A DNA stretch of 64,000 bases from Rhodopseudomonas rhenobacensis (GCF_014203125.1 NZ_JACHIH010000022.1:23761-87760), one strand, 5' to 3'; numbered from the stretch's first letter, positions 8,763 to 20,000 are shown. The notes: a model not told the origin generated them from the sequence alone. Program-made: numbers and translations.

Positions 8763-8774
8763 ATATAACAAGCT

Positions 8775-11700
8775 TTGCGGGGGATCATTCCAGTTGAACA
8801 ACCCTCCAAAATCCGCGACCATCGTGGCGGCTGGGAACTTCTTCTTGGATCGCCTTTGACCATCACTGACGACGATACTGCCCAAGATCGCTTGGCGGCA
8901 CAGCGGCTTACGGGCCTCCTCGACTATGTCGAGGCGCTCGTTAAGCTCGACGAGCGCGTCGCCACGAGGCTATCGCAGCACAAATTGGCCGACGGCTCGC
9001 AATTCATACTCCACCAACACGAACTCGCCGGCCTGCCGGGCATCAAGAGCGACTTTGCCGACAACGATGGGCCGATCTGGCTGCGCGTTCAGCGGCTCCA
9101 GCGCTCCACGCCGCCCGAAGTCGGACAAGACTGCGCCGAATGGATCGATATTTCCAACGATCCCACCCGAGCGCCGGAAATCCGCGAAACCGTGCATCAC
9201 CGGCTTCCCGAAGCGGAGCAGCAGCGTCTTGTGGCGGAAGGCAAGGCGCGCGCGGAGGACTGCATCCGCTCGCTGAAGATCGCCAAGTCCGATCCACAGC
9301 ACGAGATTTTTTTTGATGTGATGTTACGGCTCGAAGACCGGCCGGAGTTACGGGCGACGCTGGAATCCTATTGCGCAGGGCCGTGGGCGCGCTGGTCCGA
9401 ACAGGAGAAGCCGCGGCGGCGCTCGATCGCCATTTACCAGCGTCTCTTTGAAATCGCGCAGCGTTTGCTCCAATCCGGGGGAGCGGAGTCGACCGAACTT
9501 GTCTGGGGCATCGGGCTATCCCGCTGGAACCGGGCGGGTGAGCTTATCGACCTGCCGATGATCGAATGCGGCGTCGAAATTGAGATCGCCGAGACCGGCA
9601 ACGCGGAAATCACAGTGCGGCCGCGCAGCGGGGTATCCCGCGTCGAACTCCGGCCTTTCGAAAAGCTCGCGGGCCCGCGATTTGTGCTCGCAGAAGACGC
9701 CGCACGGCGTTGTATCCGCTTGCTTGAAGGCCCGGATAGCGAGGGCATTTCCCCGTTCCGGCAGGAGAGCTTTGAGCCGATCTTGAAGACCTGCGGCAAC
9801 CAGCTTGATCCGGAAGGCCGTTACCTTCCCGACCACAAGTCGCTCCCGGCGGCCGATCCCGTCCCGGAAGCCGAAGGAGAATTCCTTAACGTCAGTGACC
9901 GCTACGTCCTCTATGCCCGCAGACGTTCCAGCAACTCAGTTCTCCGCGACATCGATCAGTTGAAGGACGCGGTTGCCGCTGAAGGGGAGGAGCCCGCCAA
10001 GATAGAAGGCTCGACCCGGACGCTCGTCCTGGGCCCGTCGGACGGCATCGATGACACGTTCGCACCGCTCGGCGACCGGCTCGGCGCTGCCGATGGGCTG
10101 CCGGTCGATAGCGACGAGGAGCCGGTGGATGCCGATCACGGCGATCTCTTCTTCCCCAAGGCCTTCAACGACGAGCAGGTCGAGATCATCCGCCGCCTGG
10201 AAAAGTCCGAAGGCCTTGTGGTGCAGGGGCCACCCGGCACCGGAAAAACGCATACCATCGCCAATATCATCAGCCACATGCTTGCGACCGGACGCCGCGT
10301 GCTGGTGGTCTCCCACGGCGAGACCGCGCTGCGCGTCATTCAGGAGCAGCTTCCGGAAGGTGTGCGCGATCTTGCGATCAGCGTCACGACATCCGAACGT
10401 GAGGGTCTAAAGCAGGTCGAGAAGGCGATCGGGCTCATGCTCGGGATCGTCAACACGATCGACACGAACCGCAGCCGTCAGGTCAAACTAATCCGCGATC
10501 TTGAATCCGGTATCGCCGCCAACCGGAAACGGCTCGCCGAGATTGATGAGCAACTCGCCGCGCTCGCCGCACCGCACATGTCTTCCGTGCCGGGCTCCAA
10601 GCAGTCCCCTTATGAGGCCGCCAAGCGCCTCGTGGAAAACCGCGACCGTCATGCGTGGTTCACGGACCGGCCCAGCCGGCCGCCTAGCGATGGGGGTGTG
10701 AGCCGCGCCGACATGGACGCGCTTTTCGGCGCGCGCAAGTCCGTCAAGGATTGTCTTAAGTACCTTGGCGAACGCTTGCCCAGTCCTGCCAATCTGCCTG
10801 ATCCCGAGACCGTGCGCGGCTGGCACCAGGACCTGATCGCGGCCAAAGACCTCACGGCGGACACGGAAGCGCTGGAACCCCTGACCCGGCGCGCGATTGC
10901 GAAACTCGGCCTTGAGGGGGCTGATAAGCTTGCAAGCGGCCTCAAGGGCCTCGCCTCCCGGATGGAGGCGCTCAAGCGCCACGCATGGGCATGGGAGTTG
11001 GCGGAAGATCTCAGGGCCGATGCCGCGGCGGCGCATCGCCTTGACCCGCTCGCACGGTCATTTCTTGCCGATGCGCAAGACTTGATTGCGCGGCGCGCGG
11101 CTTTTCTCGCGCGGCCGGTTGAGCTGCCGAAGGAATTGCCACCGGAAAAGCAGCTCGCGCAAATTCTGGATACCCTCATTGCAGGCAAGAACCCGTTCGG
11201 GATGTTGGCATTCGCAACGAAAGCCCATCAGCCTACCTTTGAGGCCATCCGGGTGGCGGGGGTCAGGGCGGCCGTGCCGCATGATTGGCAGCATGTGCGC
11301 GTGTTTATTGGCTTCTGCACCGAGGTGGAGAGCCTTTCGGCACGCTGGGATGCCTTGCGCCCCGAATTGTCGGCTCCCGCCGAGATCACGTTCGGGCTTC
11401 CGGCCCTTTCATCGCTCGCGCATCTCGCCGATACGCTGAACGCAGCACTTATTGCCGTCCCAACGGAACTCAAGAATCTCTCACGGCAACTCGCGGTAGC
11501 GCTCGCCAACGACGCGGAAGCGAACGCGGTCCTGCAACACCCCGCGGCGATCACTTCGTTTGCGGATGGCTTATCGCGGCACGTATCCTCGGTGCGGCTT
11601 TCCGCCGTGACCCGGAACGTCGCGGAAACGGCTGCGCAGTTTGACGACAGCGGAAGCGACATTGCCGGCTACGCCAAACAAATTCTCAACGAATTGATTG

Positions 11701-13880
11701 GAACGCCTACACTCGACGCCGGGCAACTGACGCAGGTCTGGCATAGCCTGCGTGCCCGGCTCGCGCATGTACGATCGTTGGAGCCGCTCTACGACCGCAT
11801 CACGGCGACGACGCGCGCGATCGCGCTGGCCGGCGCGCCGGTCTGGGCCGAGCGTCTCCGTACCGAAGCCGCCCAGGACGACGGCGATCCGGCGGCACCG
11901 GCGGACTGGGCGGACGCGTGGGAATGGGCCACCCAGCTCACCTATCTTGAGAGGATCGGCGCCACGGCTGATCTCGCCCATCTTCACCGCGAGCGTATCG
12001 AAACGGAGAAAGCTTTACGCGAGAGCTTTGCCACGCTCGTCAAGGAGCGGACCTTCTACAATCTTGCCGCCACCATGAAGGGCTCCGCCAAATCTGCGTT
12101 GCAGGGCTTTGCCAACATCATTCGTAGGCTTGGCCCCGGCACTGGTACCGGACAGCGCGCCGTTCTGCACCGGCAGAATGCACGGCAGGCGATGCAGGGA
12201 TGCTATGACGCCGTGCCCTGCTGGATCATGCCCGCTTGGCGAGTCTCGGAGCAGCTTCCGGCAAAGCTCGGCAGCTTCGATCTCGTGATTCTGGACGAAG
12301 CTTCGCAATCGGACGCCCGGGAGCTGCCCGCCTTGCTTCGCGGCAAGAAGATCCTCGTCGTCGGTGACGACCGGCAGGTGAGCCCAAGCTCAGCATTCCT
12401 CTCGATCGCCAATATCGCGCGGTTGCGCCACAACTTCCTCAGCGAATTCCCATTCAGGGCGGAGGTCGAGCCGGGTGCGTCCATCTATGACCTTGCGCGC
12501 GTCATGTTCCCCGCAAAGTTTGTGATGTTGAAAGAACACTTCCGCTGCGTCGAGCCGATCATCCGCTTCTCGATGCAGTTCTATAACGAAAATCTGATTC
12601 CGCTCCGCGTGCCCAAGCCGAGCGAAAGGCTCGATCCACCCCTGATCGACATCTATGTCGAAGACGGGCAGCGCCGCGGCAAGTCTAAGGTCAATCCGGC
12701 CGAAGCCGAGGTCATCGTTTCCGAAATCGAGAAGATCGTCGAGGCAACGCCGCCCGCGGCCGACGGAGTCTCGCCGCCCGCTCGATCGATCGGCGTCATC
12801 TCGCTGATCGGGGCCGACCAGGCCCTCCACATTCAGAAACTGCTCATGGAGCGCATCGGCGAAGCCGCCATGGTGCGGCACCGTGTCGTATGCGGCGACA
12901 GCGCGACCTTGCAGGGCGACGAGCGCGACATCGTATTTGTTTCGATGGTCGCAGACCGCACGCGCAAACAGTCGCAGACCTCGATCCAGTACCAGCAGCG
13001 CTTCAACGTGGCCCTCTCGCGCGCGCGCGACCGCATGGTCCTGGTGCGCTCGGTCCGCGAGGAGGATTTAAACCCCAAGGATCTCAAGGCGAGGGTCATT
13101 GCTCATTTCCGCGCCCCGATGCCGAAGACGGAAAGCCCAACCGCCGAGCTGATCGATCTTTGTCAGTCGGAATTCGAAAAAGCGATCTTCCGGCCGCTCG
13201 TCGAGCGGGGCTACTACGTGACGCCGCAAGTCGGGTCCGTCGGCTTTTCGATCGACATGGTCGTGGAAGGAGAGGGCGGAAGGCGGCTTGCGATCGAGTG
13301 CGACGGCGACCGCTATCACGGTCCGGATCGGTGGGCCGACGACATGCGCCGTCAGCGAATTCTGGAGCGGGTGGGCTGGACGTTCTGGCGCTGCTTCGGA
13401 TCGAATTTTAGCCTCGATCCCGAGGGGGTGCTCCAAGACCTTTTCGCCACGCTTGAGCGGATGAAGATCACTCCGGTCGAACATGAAGCCGTGGGGCGTG
13501 GCTTCTCCGAACACCGCACCGAGAGGGCCAAACCCGCCGAAGCGTCTCCCGGCACATCCTCATCCGGCAGCGACGTCATTGCACCGTTGGTATTGCCGGG
13601 CGATCAAGAAGATGCGGAAGCGCAGGAGCCGGAGACCCAGCTCCGAGAAGGCGACCGCGTTGTCATTCGCTACCTGGACGTCGAGCCGTCGCGGCCCGAA
13701 TTTTACACGATCAGCAATACGCATGATGACCGGATCAACGGGTTTCTGCTTGTAACATCCCCGCTTGGACAGGCGCTCGCCGCGGGAAGCGCCGGGGACG
13801 AACTCACATTCCTTGAGGCCGGGAAGGAGCGCGCATTCCTTTTTGTCTCGCTGGAATCGGCCTCCGCGCAAGCCGCCTGA
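8775..13880 (+). CDS. Large SF1 helicase fused to Vsr/MTES_1575-like nuclease
   Basis: A 1701-residue protein. Residues 1-470 are an N-terminal region I cannot assign. A Upf1-like SF1 helicase core is split by a long helical insertion: Walker A GPPGTGKTHT at about 484, motif II LDEASQSD at about 1173, GDDRQVSPSS soon after, and motif VI FNVALSRARDRM at about 1415. The C-terminal part (about 1440-1560) is a PD-(D/E)XK fold of the Vsr/MTES_1575 type, with VGFSIDMVV and IECDGDRYHG giving the acidic and His residues. This helicase-nuclease pairing is known from antiphage proteins such as the HEPN-helicase-Vsr class. No HEPN motif is evident here. The start is a TTG; the next gene begins 5 bases after the stop. 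Confidence 0.8.
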   Translation: MRGIIPVEQPSKIRDHRGGWELLLGSPLTITDDDTAQDRLAAQRLTGLLDYVEALVKLDERVATRLSQHKLADGSQFILHQHELAGLPGIKSDFADNDGPIWLRVQRLQRSTPPEVGQDCAEWIDISNDPTRAPEIRETVHHRLPEAEQQRLVAEGKARAEDCIRSLKIAKSDPQHEIFFDVMLRLEDRPELRATLESYCAGPWARWSEQEKPRRRSIAIYQRLFEIAQRLLQSGGAESTELVWGIGLSRWNRAGELIDLPMIECGVEIEIAETGNAEITVRPRSGVSRVELRPFEKLAGPRFVLAEDAARRCIRLLEGPDSEGISPFRQESFEPILKTCGNQLDPEGRYLPDHKSLPAADPVPEAEGEFLNVSDRYVLYARRRSSNSVLRDIDQLKDAVAAEGEEPAKIEGSTRTLVLGPSDGIDDTFAPLGDRLGAADGLPVDSDEEPVDADHGDLFFPKAFNDEQVEIIRRLEKSEGLVVQGPPGTGKTHTIANIISHMLATGRRVLVVSHGETALRVIQEQLPEGVRDLAISVTTSEREGLKQVEKAIGLMLGIVNTIDTNRSRQVKLIRDLESGIAANRKRLAEIDEQLAALAAPHMSSVPGSKQSPYEAAKRLVENRDRHAWFTDRPSRPPSDGGVSRADMDALFGARKSVKDCLKYLGERLPSPANLPDPETVRGWHQDLIAAKDLTADTEALEPLTRRAIAKLGLEGADKLASGLKGLASRMEALKRHAWAWELAEDLRADAAAAHRLDPLARSFLADAQDLIARRAAFLARPVELPKELPPEKQLAQILDTLIAGKNPFGMLAFATKAHQPTFEAIRVAGVRAAVPHDWQHVRVFIGFCTEVESLSARWDALRPELSAPAEITFGLPALSSLAHLADTLNAALIAVPTELKNLSRQLAVALANDAEANAVLQHPAAITSFADGLSRHVSSVRLSAVTRNVAETAAQFDDSGSDIAGYAKQILNELIGTPTLDAGQLTQVWHSLRARLAHVRSLEPLYDRITATTRAIALAGAPVWAERLRTEAAQDDGDPAAPADWADAWEWATQLTYLERIGATADLAHLHRERIETEKALRESFATLVKERTFYNLAATMKGSAKSALQGFANIIRRLGPGTGTGQRAVLHRQNARQAMQGCYDAVPCWIMPAWRVSEQLPAKLGSFDLVILDEASQSDARELPALLRGKKILVVGDDRQVSPSSAFLSIANIARLRHNFLSEFPFRAEVEPGASIYDLARVMFPAKFVMLKEHFRCVEPIIRFSMQFYNENLIPLRVPKPSERLDPPLIDIYVEDGQRRGKSKVNPAEAEVIVSEIEKIVEATPPAADGVSPPARSIGVISLIGADQALHIQKLLMERIGEAAMVRHRVVCGDSATLQGDERDIVFVSMVADRTRKQSQTSIQYQQRFNVALSRARDRMVLVRSVREEDLNPKDLKARVIAHFRAPMPKTESPTAELIDLCQSEFEKAIFRPLVERGYYVTPQVGSVGFSIDMVVEGEGGRRLAIECDGDRYHGPDRWADDMRRQRILERVGWTFWRCFGSNFSLDPEGVLQDLFATLERMKITPVEHEAVGRGFSEHRTERAKPAEASPGTSSSGSDVIAPLVLPGDQEDAEAQEPETQLREGDRVVIRYLDVEPSRPEFYTISNTHDDRINGFLLVTSPLGQALAAGSAGDELTFLEAGKERAFLFVSLESASAQAA

Positions 13881-13885
13881 TTGCC

Positions 13886-14824
13886 ATGGGCCTCTTCGGT
13901 TCACTCTTCGGGAAAAAGGACGCCGGTGCAGAGGCCGCGTCGGATGCCGCCGACGGTAGCTTTCTTTCCGACTTCATCAACATTCCGTCGCGTGACTTCT
14001 TCGGGCCTTTCGCCAAATCGCCCAACGGGCGCTACACCCTTGCATGGTGTGACGGCGGGCCCGACCAGTCGCGCAAGGGGCGTTATTTCCTCCTCGACCG
14101 CGGACGCATCGTCGTCGAGGGCGGCATGCCGCGTCCGAACGGTGGTCACATCGTCGATAGCGGCGTCTTCATCCTCAACGACTGGGGTTCGATTGAAACG
14201 CTGAGCGGGACCTTTACGGCGTTCGATCCGGACGGCACCGTGCGTTTCAGACGATCCCTCCACGCCAACCTCTTCAACAACGGCCTCTCGAATGACGGGC
14301 GCCTTGCAGTCTGCCAAATGGCGAACGCGCCGCATGAGGACGGAGGTAAGCTGTTTGTGTTCGACCTTGCGGCTGGCGCGCAGATCGCTTCCTGGTATCC
14401 GGAATCCGGTTGGGCCAACTCCTATGAATTTCCGGAGGACGGCCAGACCATCCGGCTCGTCTACCGCGACCGTGGCGCGTTCGCCTATGGCGTCGATGGC
14501 ACTTTCATCGATCGTATGAGGTGGCTGGCCGTAGGCCTGCAGGTTGGCGACCTCGGCATCGTGCAGACGTTGCTCGCGGAAACCAACAACCAACCGACGC
14601 TCGCTCTCGTCGAGCAGCTTCTCGGCGGCATTGACGTTGCGCTCGCATCGTCCACCTATAACACTCCAAAATGGCGGGCGATTGCGTTCAAACTTCGCGG
14701 CTTATGCCTTGAGGCCATCGCGGAGGTGGGACAAGCGCTGGTCGCTTACGATCAAGCCCTCGCGCTCGATCCCAAGGTCGGCGTCAAACGAAAGGCCGAC
14801 CAGCTCAGGAAGGTCGTTCCGTAA
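13886..14824 (+). CDS. Propeller-like partner of the helicase-nuclease
   Basis: A 312-residue protein starting MGLFGSLFGKK. Residues about 40-215 contain repeated beta-hairpin-like strings (SPNGRYTLAWCDG, SNDGRLAVCQMA, PEDGQTIRLVYRD) typical of a small beta-propeller. The C-terminus, with ALVAYDQALALDPKVGVKRK, is TPR-like. The gene starts 5 bases after the helicase stop and surely shares its transcript. I recognise no enzymatic motif, so a sensing, scaffolding or control role for the helicase-nuclease is the simplest inference. Confidence 0.65.
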   Translation: MGLFGSLFGKKDAGAEAASDAADGSFLSDFINIPSRDFFGPFAKSPNGRYTLAWCDGGPDQSRKGRYFLLDRGRIVVEGGMPRPNGGHIVDSGVFILNDWGSIETLSGTFTAFDPDGTVRFRRSLHANLFNNGLSNDGRLAVCQMANAPHEDGGKLFVFDLAAGAQIASWYPESGWANSYEFPEDGQTIRLVYRDRGAFAYGVDGTFIDRMRWLAVGLQVGDLGIVQTLLAETNNQPTLALVEQLLGGIDVALASSTYNTPKWRAIAFKLRGLCLEAIAEVGQALVAYDQALALDPKVGVKRKADQLRKVVP

Positions 14825-15035
14825 GACGCGGTGTGACTTCAAGGCGAACAAGTCGCTCGCGGCTTACGCCAGCCGAACATTTACTCGTCGGCATGAATAC
14901 CGACCTGCTTCCCCTATTTATATCAGGGGGGAGGAGCTTATATTCATTGTTTGTAGGGTCAGCGTTCCGCGCGGCAGGCGTTGGATAATGCAGACTGCTG
15001 TGCGCCGGCCGAACATGATTATTCCCCTCGCCGCC

Positions 15036-15875
15036 TCAGCCGTTAAGATAGCGGGCGACGCCCACCCGCATGAATTCGAGCAGACTGTTCCGGCGGCAAA
15101 ACTGCCCGGCGGTGTCGTTGAAGCCACTTGAACTGCGCGCGTAACGCGGGGGATATCCCGGTTCGCTACATCGGGCTTTGACGTAATCCGTGACGCCTGG
15201 CGTGCGTTGGAGCAGCGCGATCTCAGAGGAGTTGAGGAAATACATGTCGTCCGGATCGGTGGCGAACATGCGGTTGATGATGAACGGCGCGACACCCTTG
15301 CGCCACAAGAATTCAGATAACTTTCGCTGGTCACGCAGATATTGGCTATTCGTTTGCGAAACAGAATAAGGCACGCCGCGGGCATCCACATAGGTAAAGC
15401 GATGAATGCCAATTGTGTTGCCATCACGCGTGAACCCGCTGACCCAGATGAAGAAGCAGGCGCTTGCACAGGTGCATTCGTCGCCGTCAGGATCGGTGGT
15501 GTCGGCCCCGGCGCCCGGCTGAACGATGTCGCGTGACACCTGGGTGAACCCGCATATGGGCGCGCTGCCGCCCTGCGGAAGCGTCGGACTGCGCACCTGC
15601 GCCCGCAACACATAGATCTGTTCGCCGATATCGACCGCGTCGTCGACCGCGCCACCGGGCGAGGAGATCGTCACGCGATATAGCACAAGCCCAGCGCGCA
15701 GGGCCGGCGTGACGAGCCGCCGGAATTTCTGCGCGTCGCCTTCATCGATGTGACCCCAGAGACTGACGTAAGCGAGGCCTTGCTGTGGATCGGTCTGCAA
15801 TTTCATGGAGAGGCCGAACGCTGCGCCGTTGGTTGCCAGCACGATAGCGGCGATGGATAGAAGTAAACGAAGCAT
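15036..15875 (-). CDS. Exported ClpP-like serine protease family protein
   Basis: A 279-residue protein with an N-terminal signal (MLRLLLSIAAIVLATNGAAFG). The mature part has a ClpP/crotonase-like fold: TISSPGGAVDDAVDIG forms the substrate-strand region and CTCASACFFIWVSG carries the likely nucleophile Ser in CASAC, followed by a His in GIHRF. These are the marks of the COG3904 group of periplasmic ClpP-like proteins. I start at ATG 15875, which has AAGGTG about 7 bases upstream, rather than the in-frame start 18 bases earlier. It is alone, with no ATPase partner, as expected for an exported member. Confidence 0.7.
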   Translation of the reverse strand: MLRLLLSIAAIVLATNGAAFGLSMKLQTDPQQGLAYVSLWGHIDEGDAQKFRRLVTPALRAGLVLYRVTISSPGGAVDDAVDIGEQIYVLRAQVRSPTLPQGGSAPICGFTQVSRDIVQPGAGADTTDPDGDECTCASACFFIWVSGFTRDGNTIGIHRFTYVDARGVPYSVSQTNSQYLRDQRKLSEFLWRKGVAPFIINRMFATDPDDMYFLNSSEIALLQRTPGVTDYVKARCSEPGYPPRYARSSSGFNDTAGQFCRRNSLLEFMRVGVARYLNG

Positions 15876-16211
15876 GCGAGCACCTTGTTGCATTCAAGGC
15901 CTCACTAGAATGCTTGCGCGTCCTGCCCGCAAACCTACGCATTGGCGTTCCTTGCCATGCCTTATTCATCATTATTACGAATGCATGGGTGGTATATTTC
16001 ATCGTGCACGTGCGCACCGCTTAACACATCGTTCGCCGGGACATGCGCGGCCTAGCGCGCAAAGATGCACCTAGCCGCAGAGCAACATGATGCCTGGCGC
16101 GGCTACGTCGATGCGCGTCAGTTCGAGAATTTCTTTTCAACCAAAATGCGGCCTTACGCGGCCACCGGAACCTGTGATGTTCTTTGCCTCCAAACGAAAA
16201 GGAGAACCACC
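15876..16211. other. 336-bp divergent intergenic region
   Basis: It separates the minus-strand ClpP-like gene from plus-strand module A, copy 2, and must hold both promoters. The stretch around 15955-16010 is relatively AT-rich. The ribosome binding site AAAAGGAGA ends about 7 bases before ATG 16212. No gene is supported. Confidence 0.4.
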
Positions 16212-16697
16212 ATGTCCAGTTTCATTATTGTTGGAAAACGGCTCTTGCCACGCGAGCAAATCGCGCTCGTGGAGAGCTATGCGCCAAGCGAGACAACCAC
16301 CTTGCAGACAACGCGCACTTTTCAGTCGCGCGTCATCATGATCAATCGGGACAGTGTGCTCCTGGAAGAAGCACCGGAACTGTTCGCACAAGCGAGCGGA
16401 TTTCGCATGCTCGATGGCGACCGCGTGGCGTTCAATCCGGTCGTCCGATTCAACGTCGAGACGTTCGCGCCGGTGAGCGGATTCACGCCGACCAAGCCGT
16501 ATGTCACCCGGCTGCGATGGCGGGATCTCGACGGCAACGATCAGAGCAAATTACTCGTTACTTCTCCGGACGCGGTCTTATCCGCGGTCATGGGGGACGG
16601 GCCTGCCGCCAGACTGCCGCCCGGACGTGGCAATGGCACGCGGCCACGCCGCGCCCGTCAAACCAGTCGCCTCAAGCCGTCGTTGACACAATCCTGA
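16212..16697 (+). CDS. Module A protein, copy 2 (extended)
   Basis: A 161-residue protein with a strong AAGGAG ribosome binding site. Residues 1-100 form a domain absent from copy 1, with the string RDSVLLEEAPELFAQASGF. Residues about 103-130, RLRWRDLDGNDQSKLLVTSP, match the whole of the 63-residue protein at 2823-3014. A basic disordered tail follows. The stop TGA overlaps an ATG (TGATG), mirroring the TAATG coupling of copy 1. No known family is recognised. Confidence 0.6.
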   Translation: MSSFIIVGKRLLPREQIALVESYAPSETTTLQTTRTFQSRVIMINRDSVLLEEAPELFAQASGFRMLDGDRVAFNPVVRFNVETFAPVSGFTPTKPYVTRLRWRDLDGNDQSKLLVTSPDAVLSAVMGDGPAARLPPGRGNGTRPRRARQTSRLKPSLTQS

Positions 16698-17051
16698 TGG
16701 TTGCTCTGCGAGCCTGTTCAACCCGCAGAGACGCCAAACCAGCCGGGAGGGCCGCCGACCAAGGCGAACCTTCCCGGCGTCGGGGGAGGCGTGGCGCACG
16801 CCCCTCGGCGCCCGCAAACCTGCGCCCGGCCGGACCCGTTTTCTGCGCGAGAACGCGCGGCCATGGATCGTGCCTTGAAAGCGTATGAGATGCTGGATTT
16901 CAACAGGGAGTTGGATAGGGCAGTTTGGTGGATGGTGATAGAGGGTACACGGCGCCTACCATCGAAAGCCAACGACGCCAACCGATCCCAACTCGCCCCC
17001 AACGGCAAAAAGCATCTCCGCGCCGGATGTTTGCGGACACAAAGAGATTGA
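16697..17051 (+). pseudogene. Module B protein, copy 2, probably frameshifted
   Basis: The conserved core, RPQTCARPDPFSARERAAMD then RALKAYEMLDFNRELD, is in the frame that opens at TTG 16701. The coupled ATG at 16697 lies in another frame, where it encodes MVALRACSTRRDAKPAG and a basic region resembling the N-terminus of copy 1 before stopping. So the two halves of a normal B protein are in different frames: a frameshift mutation, or less likely programmed shifting or a genuine TTG start. The C-terminus runs 96 bases into the convergent STAND gene and differs from copy 1, consistent with truncation by an insertion. Confidence 0.5.
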
Positions 17052-20000
17052 CCTTGGGGTGTCCTCGATCGTGACAGACCGGATAAGTCGACCCGTTACG
17101 CCGCTCCAAAGCTTCATTGTTCCGTTAGCGCCGTAGCTTAGAATCGCCGGCGCTCTTCCCGAAATCTCAATCCATATGGCGCCAATCAACCACGCACCAT
17201 GATCAATCGGGTCAAAGGCGGGTTGATTAACGGACAAATCCCAGACAAATATCGTTCCGTCGTGGCGCCAACCAAAAACACGGCTCGTCTGCGACAACCA
17301 CTTAACGCCCGAGAGGTCCTTACCGTCAAATAGTGTGGATGACGCGCGATAGTATTCTTTCGCTTGGCTGTCGAATACCCGTATCAAGCCATTGCCGCAC
17401 GCCATAAGGTTGGCTGTACCGCGCTCATTGCACAAGACACCAAGCACGGATCTATCGTATGTTTCGAATAGCGACGCTTTGAGAATTCCGGTCCGAGCAT
17501 CGCTAAATTTGATCACACCGTCGCGCGAAAATGTCACAAGCGTCGACCCAGCAGGGCTATCGAGCAATTTGACGGCGCGGATGTCGTCATCGTGCTGAAT
17601 TGGTTCAAACCAGTATCTACAATCCTCCACACCACAACAGGTTACGCTTCGATCGCTACGCACGATTAAACCGCTGCCCCGTCCGCTATCGTGGATACGA
17701 CCTTCGTAGCAAATCCAAGAATCAAACTCAAGAGATTGAGAAAATTGCTGCCCGCTCAGAGTCCATCCTTTAATTAAGCCGTCGCTACCTCCGGTTAAGA
17801 CCCCAGACGACCCGTCGATCAGTTCAACGGGCAACGCGAACCAAATCTCGCCCTCATGCGCGTTTTGTCGAATAACTTCGCGGCCGGTTCCAACATCCCA
17901 GATGGACCACGATCCTCCATGGGTCCAGCTCAGGATTCCGTGTGTCGTGGGAATTGCATCCACCAAGCCTTCAGAATGCTCTATCGGGGAAAATCTCAGG
18001 TCGCCAGTGCTCGCATTCATAAGCCGCATCGTTGAGTCTCGCGATAGAATCAGAATTGAAGGCTCACTGTGATCGCGCCCGATTACCCAATCGACTTTGA
18101 TTATGCGCTTCGTATGCCGCGGTACCGCTTGAATGCCTTTGGCTTTTACATCGAAGACGCGAACGCCACCATCGGATGAGCTCGTTATGATAGCGGGCGT
18201 TCCGCGTTCGAAAGGAGCCCACCGTGCCCTCCTGATATGGTGATGCTGGGGGGCGAGATGCCATTGCATCTTGCCATCCTTTGCATCGTGAAGCGAAACT
18301 TCATCATCGACATTAAAAAGAATGAACGAAGAACAATGCCCCGCACTTTCGATTGGTGTGATGGATATGACACCACCTTCATCATGTATCGTAAGCTCCT
18401 CACCGGTGTTCACGGTGATGAGCGTTATGGTTCCATCCAGATACCACACAAGGAGTCGTGGCTCTCCGTGGGTGTCTCGTATCCACAACGCATACGAGAC
18501 CGGCGGTTGGCATCGCTGCCACGCCTTTACGGACTTGCCGGTTTCCGCATCCAAAATGGTGATCCGCTCACCCGCGCTGGCTGTAGCAAGGATTACAGCC
18601 CGATCGCAATAATCGTGAACCCATTCCGCGTGAGTGATTCCGCCCGGTACGCAGAATATCCGAAGGCTCTTGCCCGTGTCGCGATGCCAGATTCCAGTAA
18701 CGCAGTCACCAAATTGAGCAAAAATGGACGGGCCGGCTTTTGGATCATTTACCCACTTGGCGAATGAGACATCACATTCGTAGTGGACTGGATCGAACGC
18801 CGTCACTCCTGCTTTTACATGCCAGAGAAATAGTGAACTGCGCGCATCGTCGGGCTGGTGGGGCGTGGGTGGTTCCGCCCATTCCTCGTCGACAAAGAGG
18901 CCGTGGGCTTGACTGATTGACCTCGATCTGCGTCTCCGCCACTCGGGTTGGCTTTCGGACCAACTGAGGATCAATGGTTCAGCCGTGTCGCCTTCTATCC
19001 ACTCCGCATGCTGGACTGGCCCATCGTGGATCAGCGGTTCGACTAAGGGTTTCCCGTCGATCGCCGACCACACACGCACCGTCCAATCGGCGCTCCAACT
19101 CACGATAACGGGGCCCGAGGTTTGCGAGTGTATGAACGTCGCGCCGCGCAATGAACCGGCGTGTTTCAGCGCCTCGAAGCGCAAGTGGCCGGTTTGCGCG
19201 CTTGAAAACATAACAGTACCATCAAGCGACCAACTTAAGATCGATGATCCTTGAGGTGCGCGTTCAATCCACTCAGCCCCACCGACGTAACCGCGATGAG
19301 TAATGGCCTCTATGAGTGGCAATCCGCTCGATGCGTCCCAAAGCTGCACGGAGCCATCCTCCGCCCAGCTTAAAATAGTGGGTGTCGCATTCTCGCACGC
19401 GATGAGTGTTGCATCCGATACCGAAGCCCGGTGGAAGGATGTAATACGAAGGCTTGAGAATTTCTCCAGGAGGAAGGGAAATTGCGCGAAGAAGTAGCCA
19501 TGATCCTGACGACGGATCGTCGATGAAACGAGTTGATCCCACATTGCATCGTTGTCTGGCGGCGCGCGAGCTGTAATCTGGAAACCAAGCTGGCTGCGAT
19601 CAACCGACAGAATACCGACCGTTTTTCGGAGGTGGCCTAGATACGGCTCTGATACCAGTCCGTCTGCCTCGACAAGCTGGCTCCAGAACAAAGTAACGTT
19701 TCCTTGCTCTGGCCGTTCGAGCTTGTCCGGAACGTCGAGGGCAGCCCGAAGCACCCTAAAATCACTTAGCCATTGTGACAGTAGTCGCGTTCCTAACTCT
19801 TGATCTGAAATGCGAACGAAATGGAAGGTGGCGCGGCGGATCAAATAGTCGCCGAGGTGGCCCAGTTCATCCGGATCTTTATCGTACCATTCCAATTTCG
19901 GAATCAAACGAAGACGGGCGTCTTCTTCCACAAACTCAATTTTTCCGTCCAAATCTCCATCAATCGATCCGGTAAGCAGCCCCATTGCTCGCAGAAATTC

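Noticed and set aside
8707..8850. Open frame reading VLVGYAGYGAVAVNYRKYNK before and across the helicase start
   Set aside because: It overlaps the operator and the helicase start and is short; probably chance.
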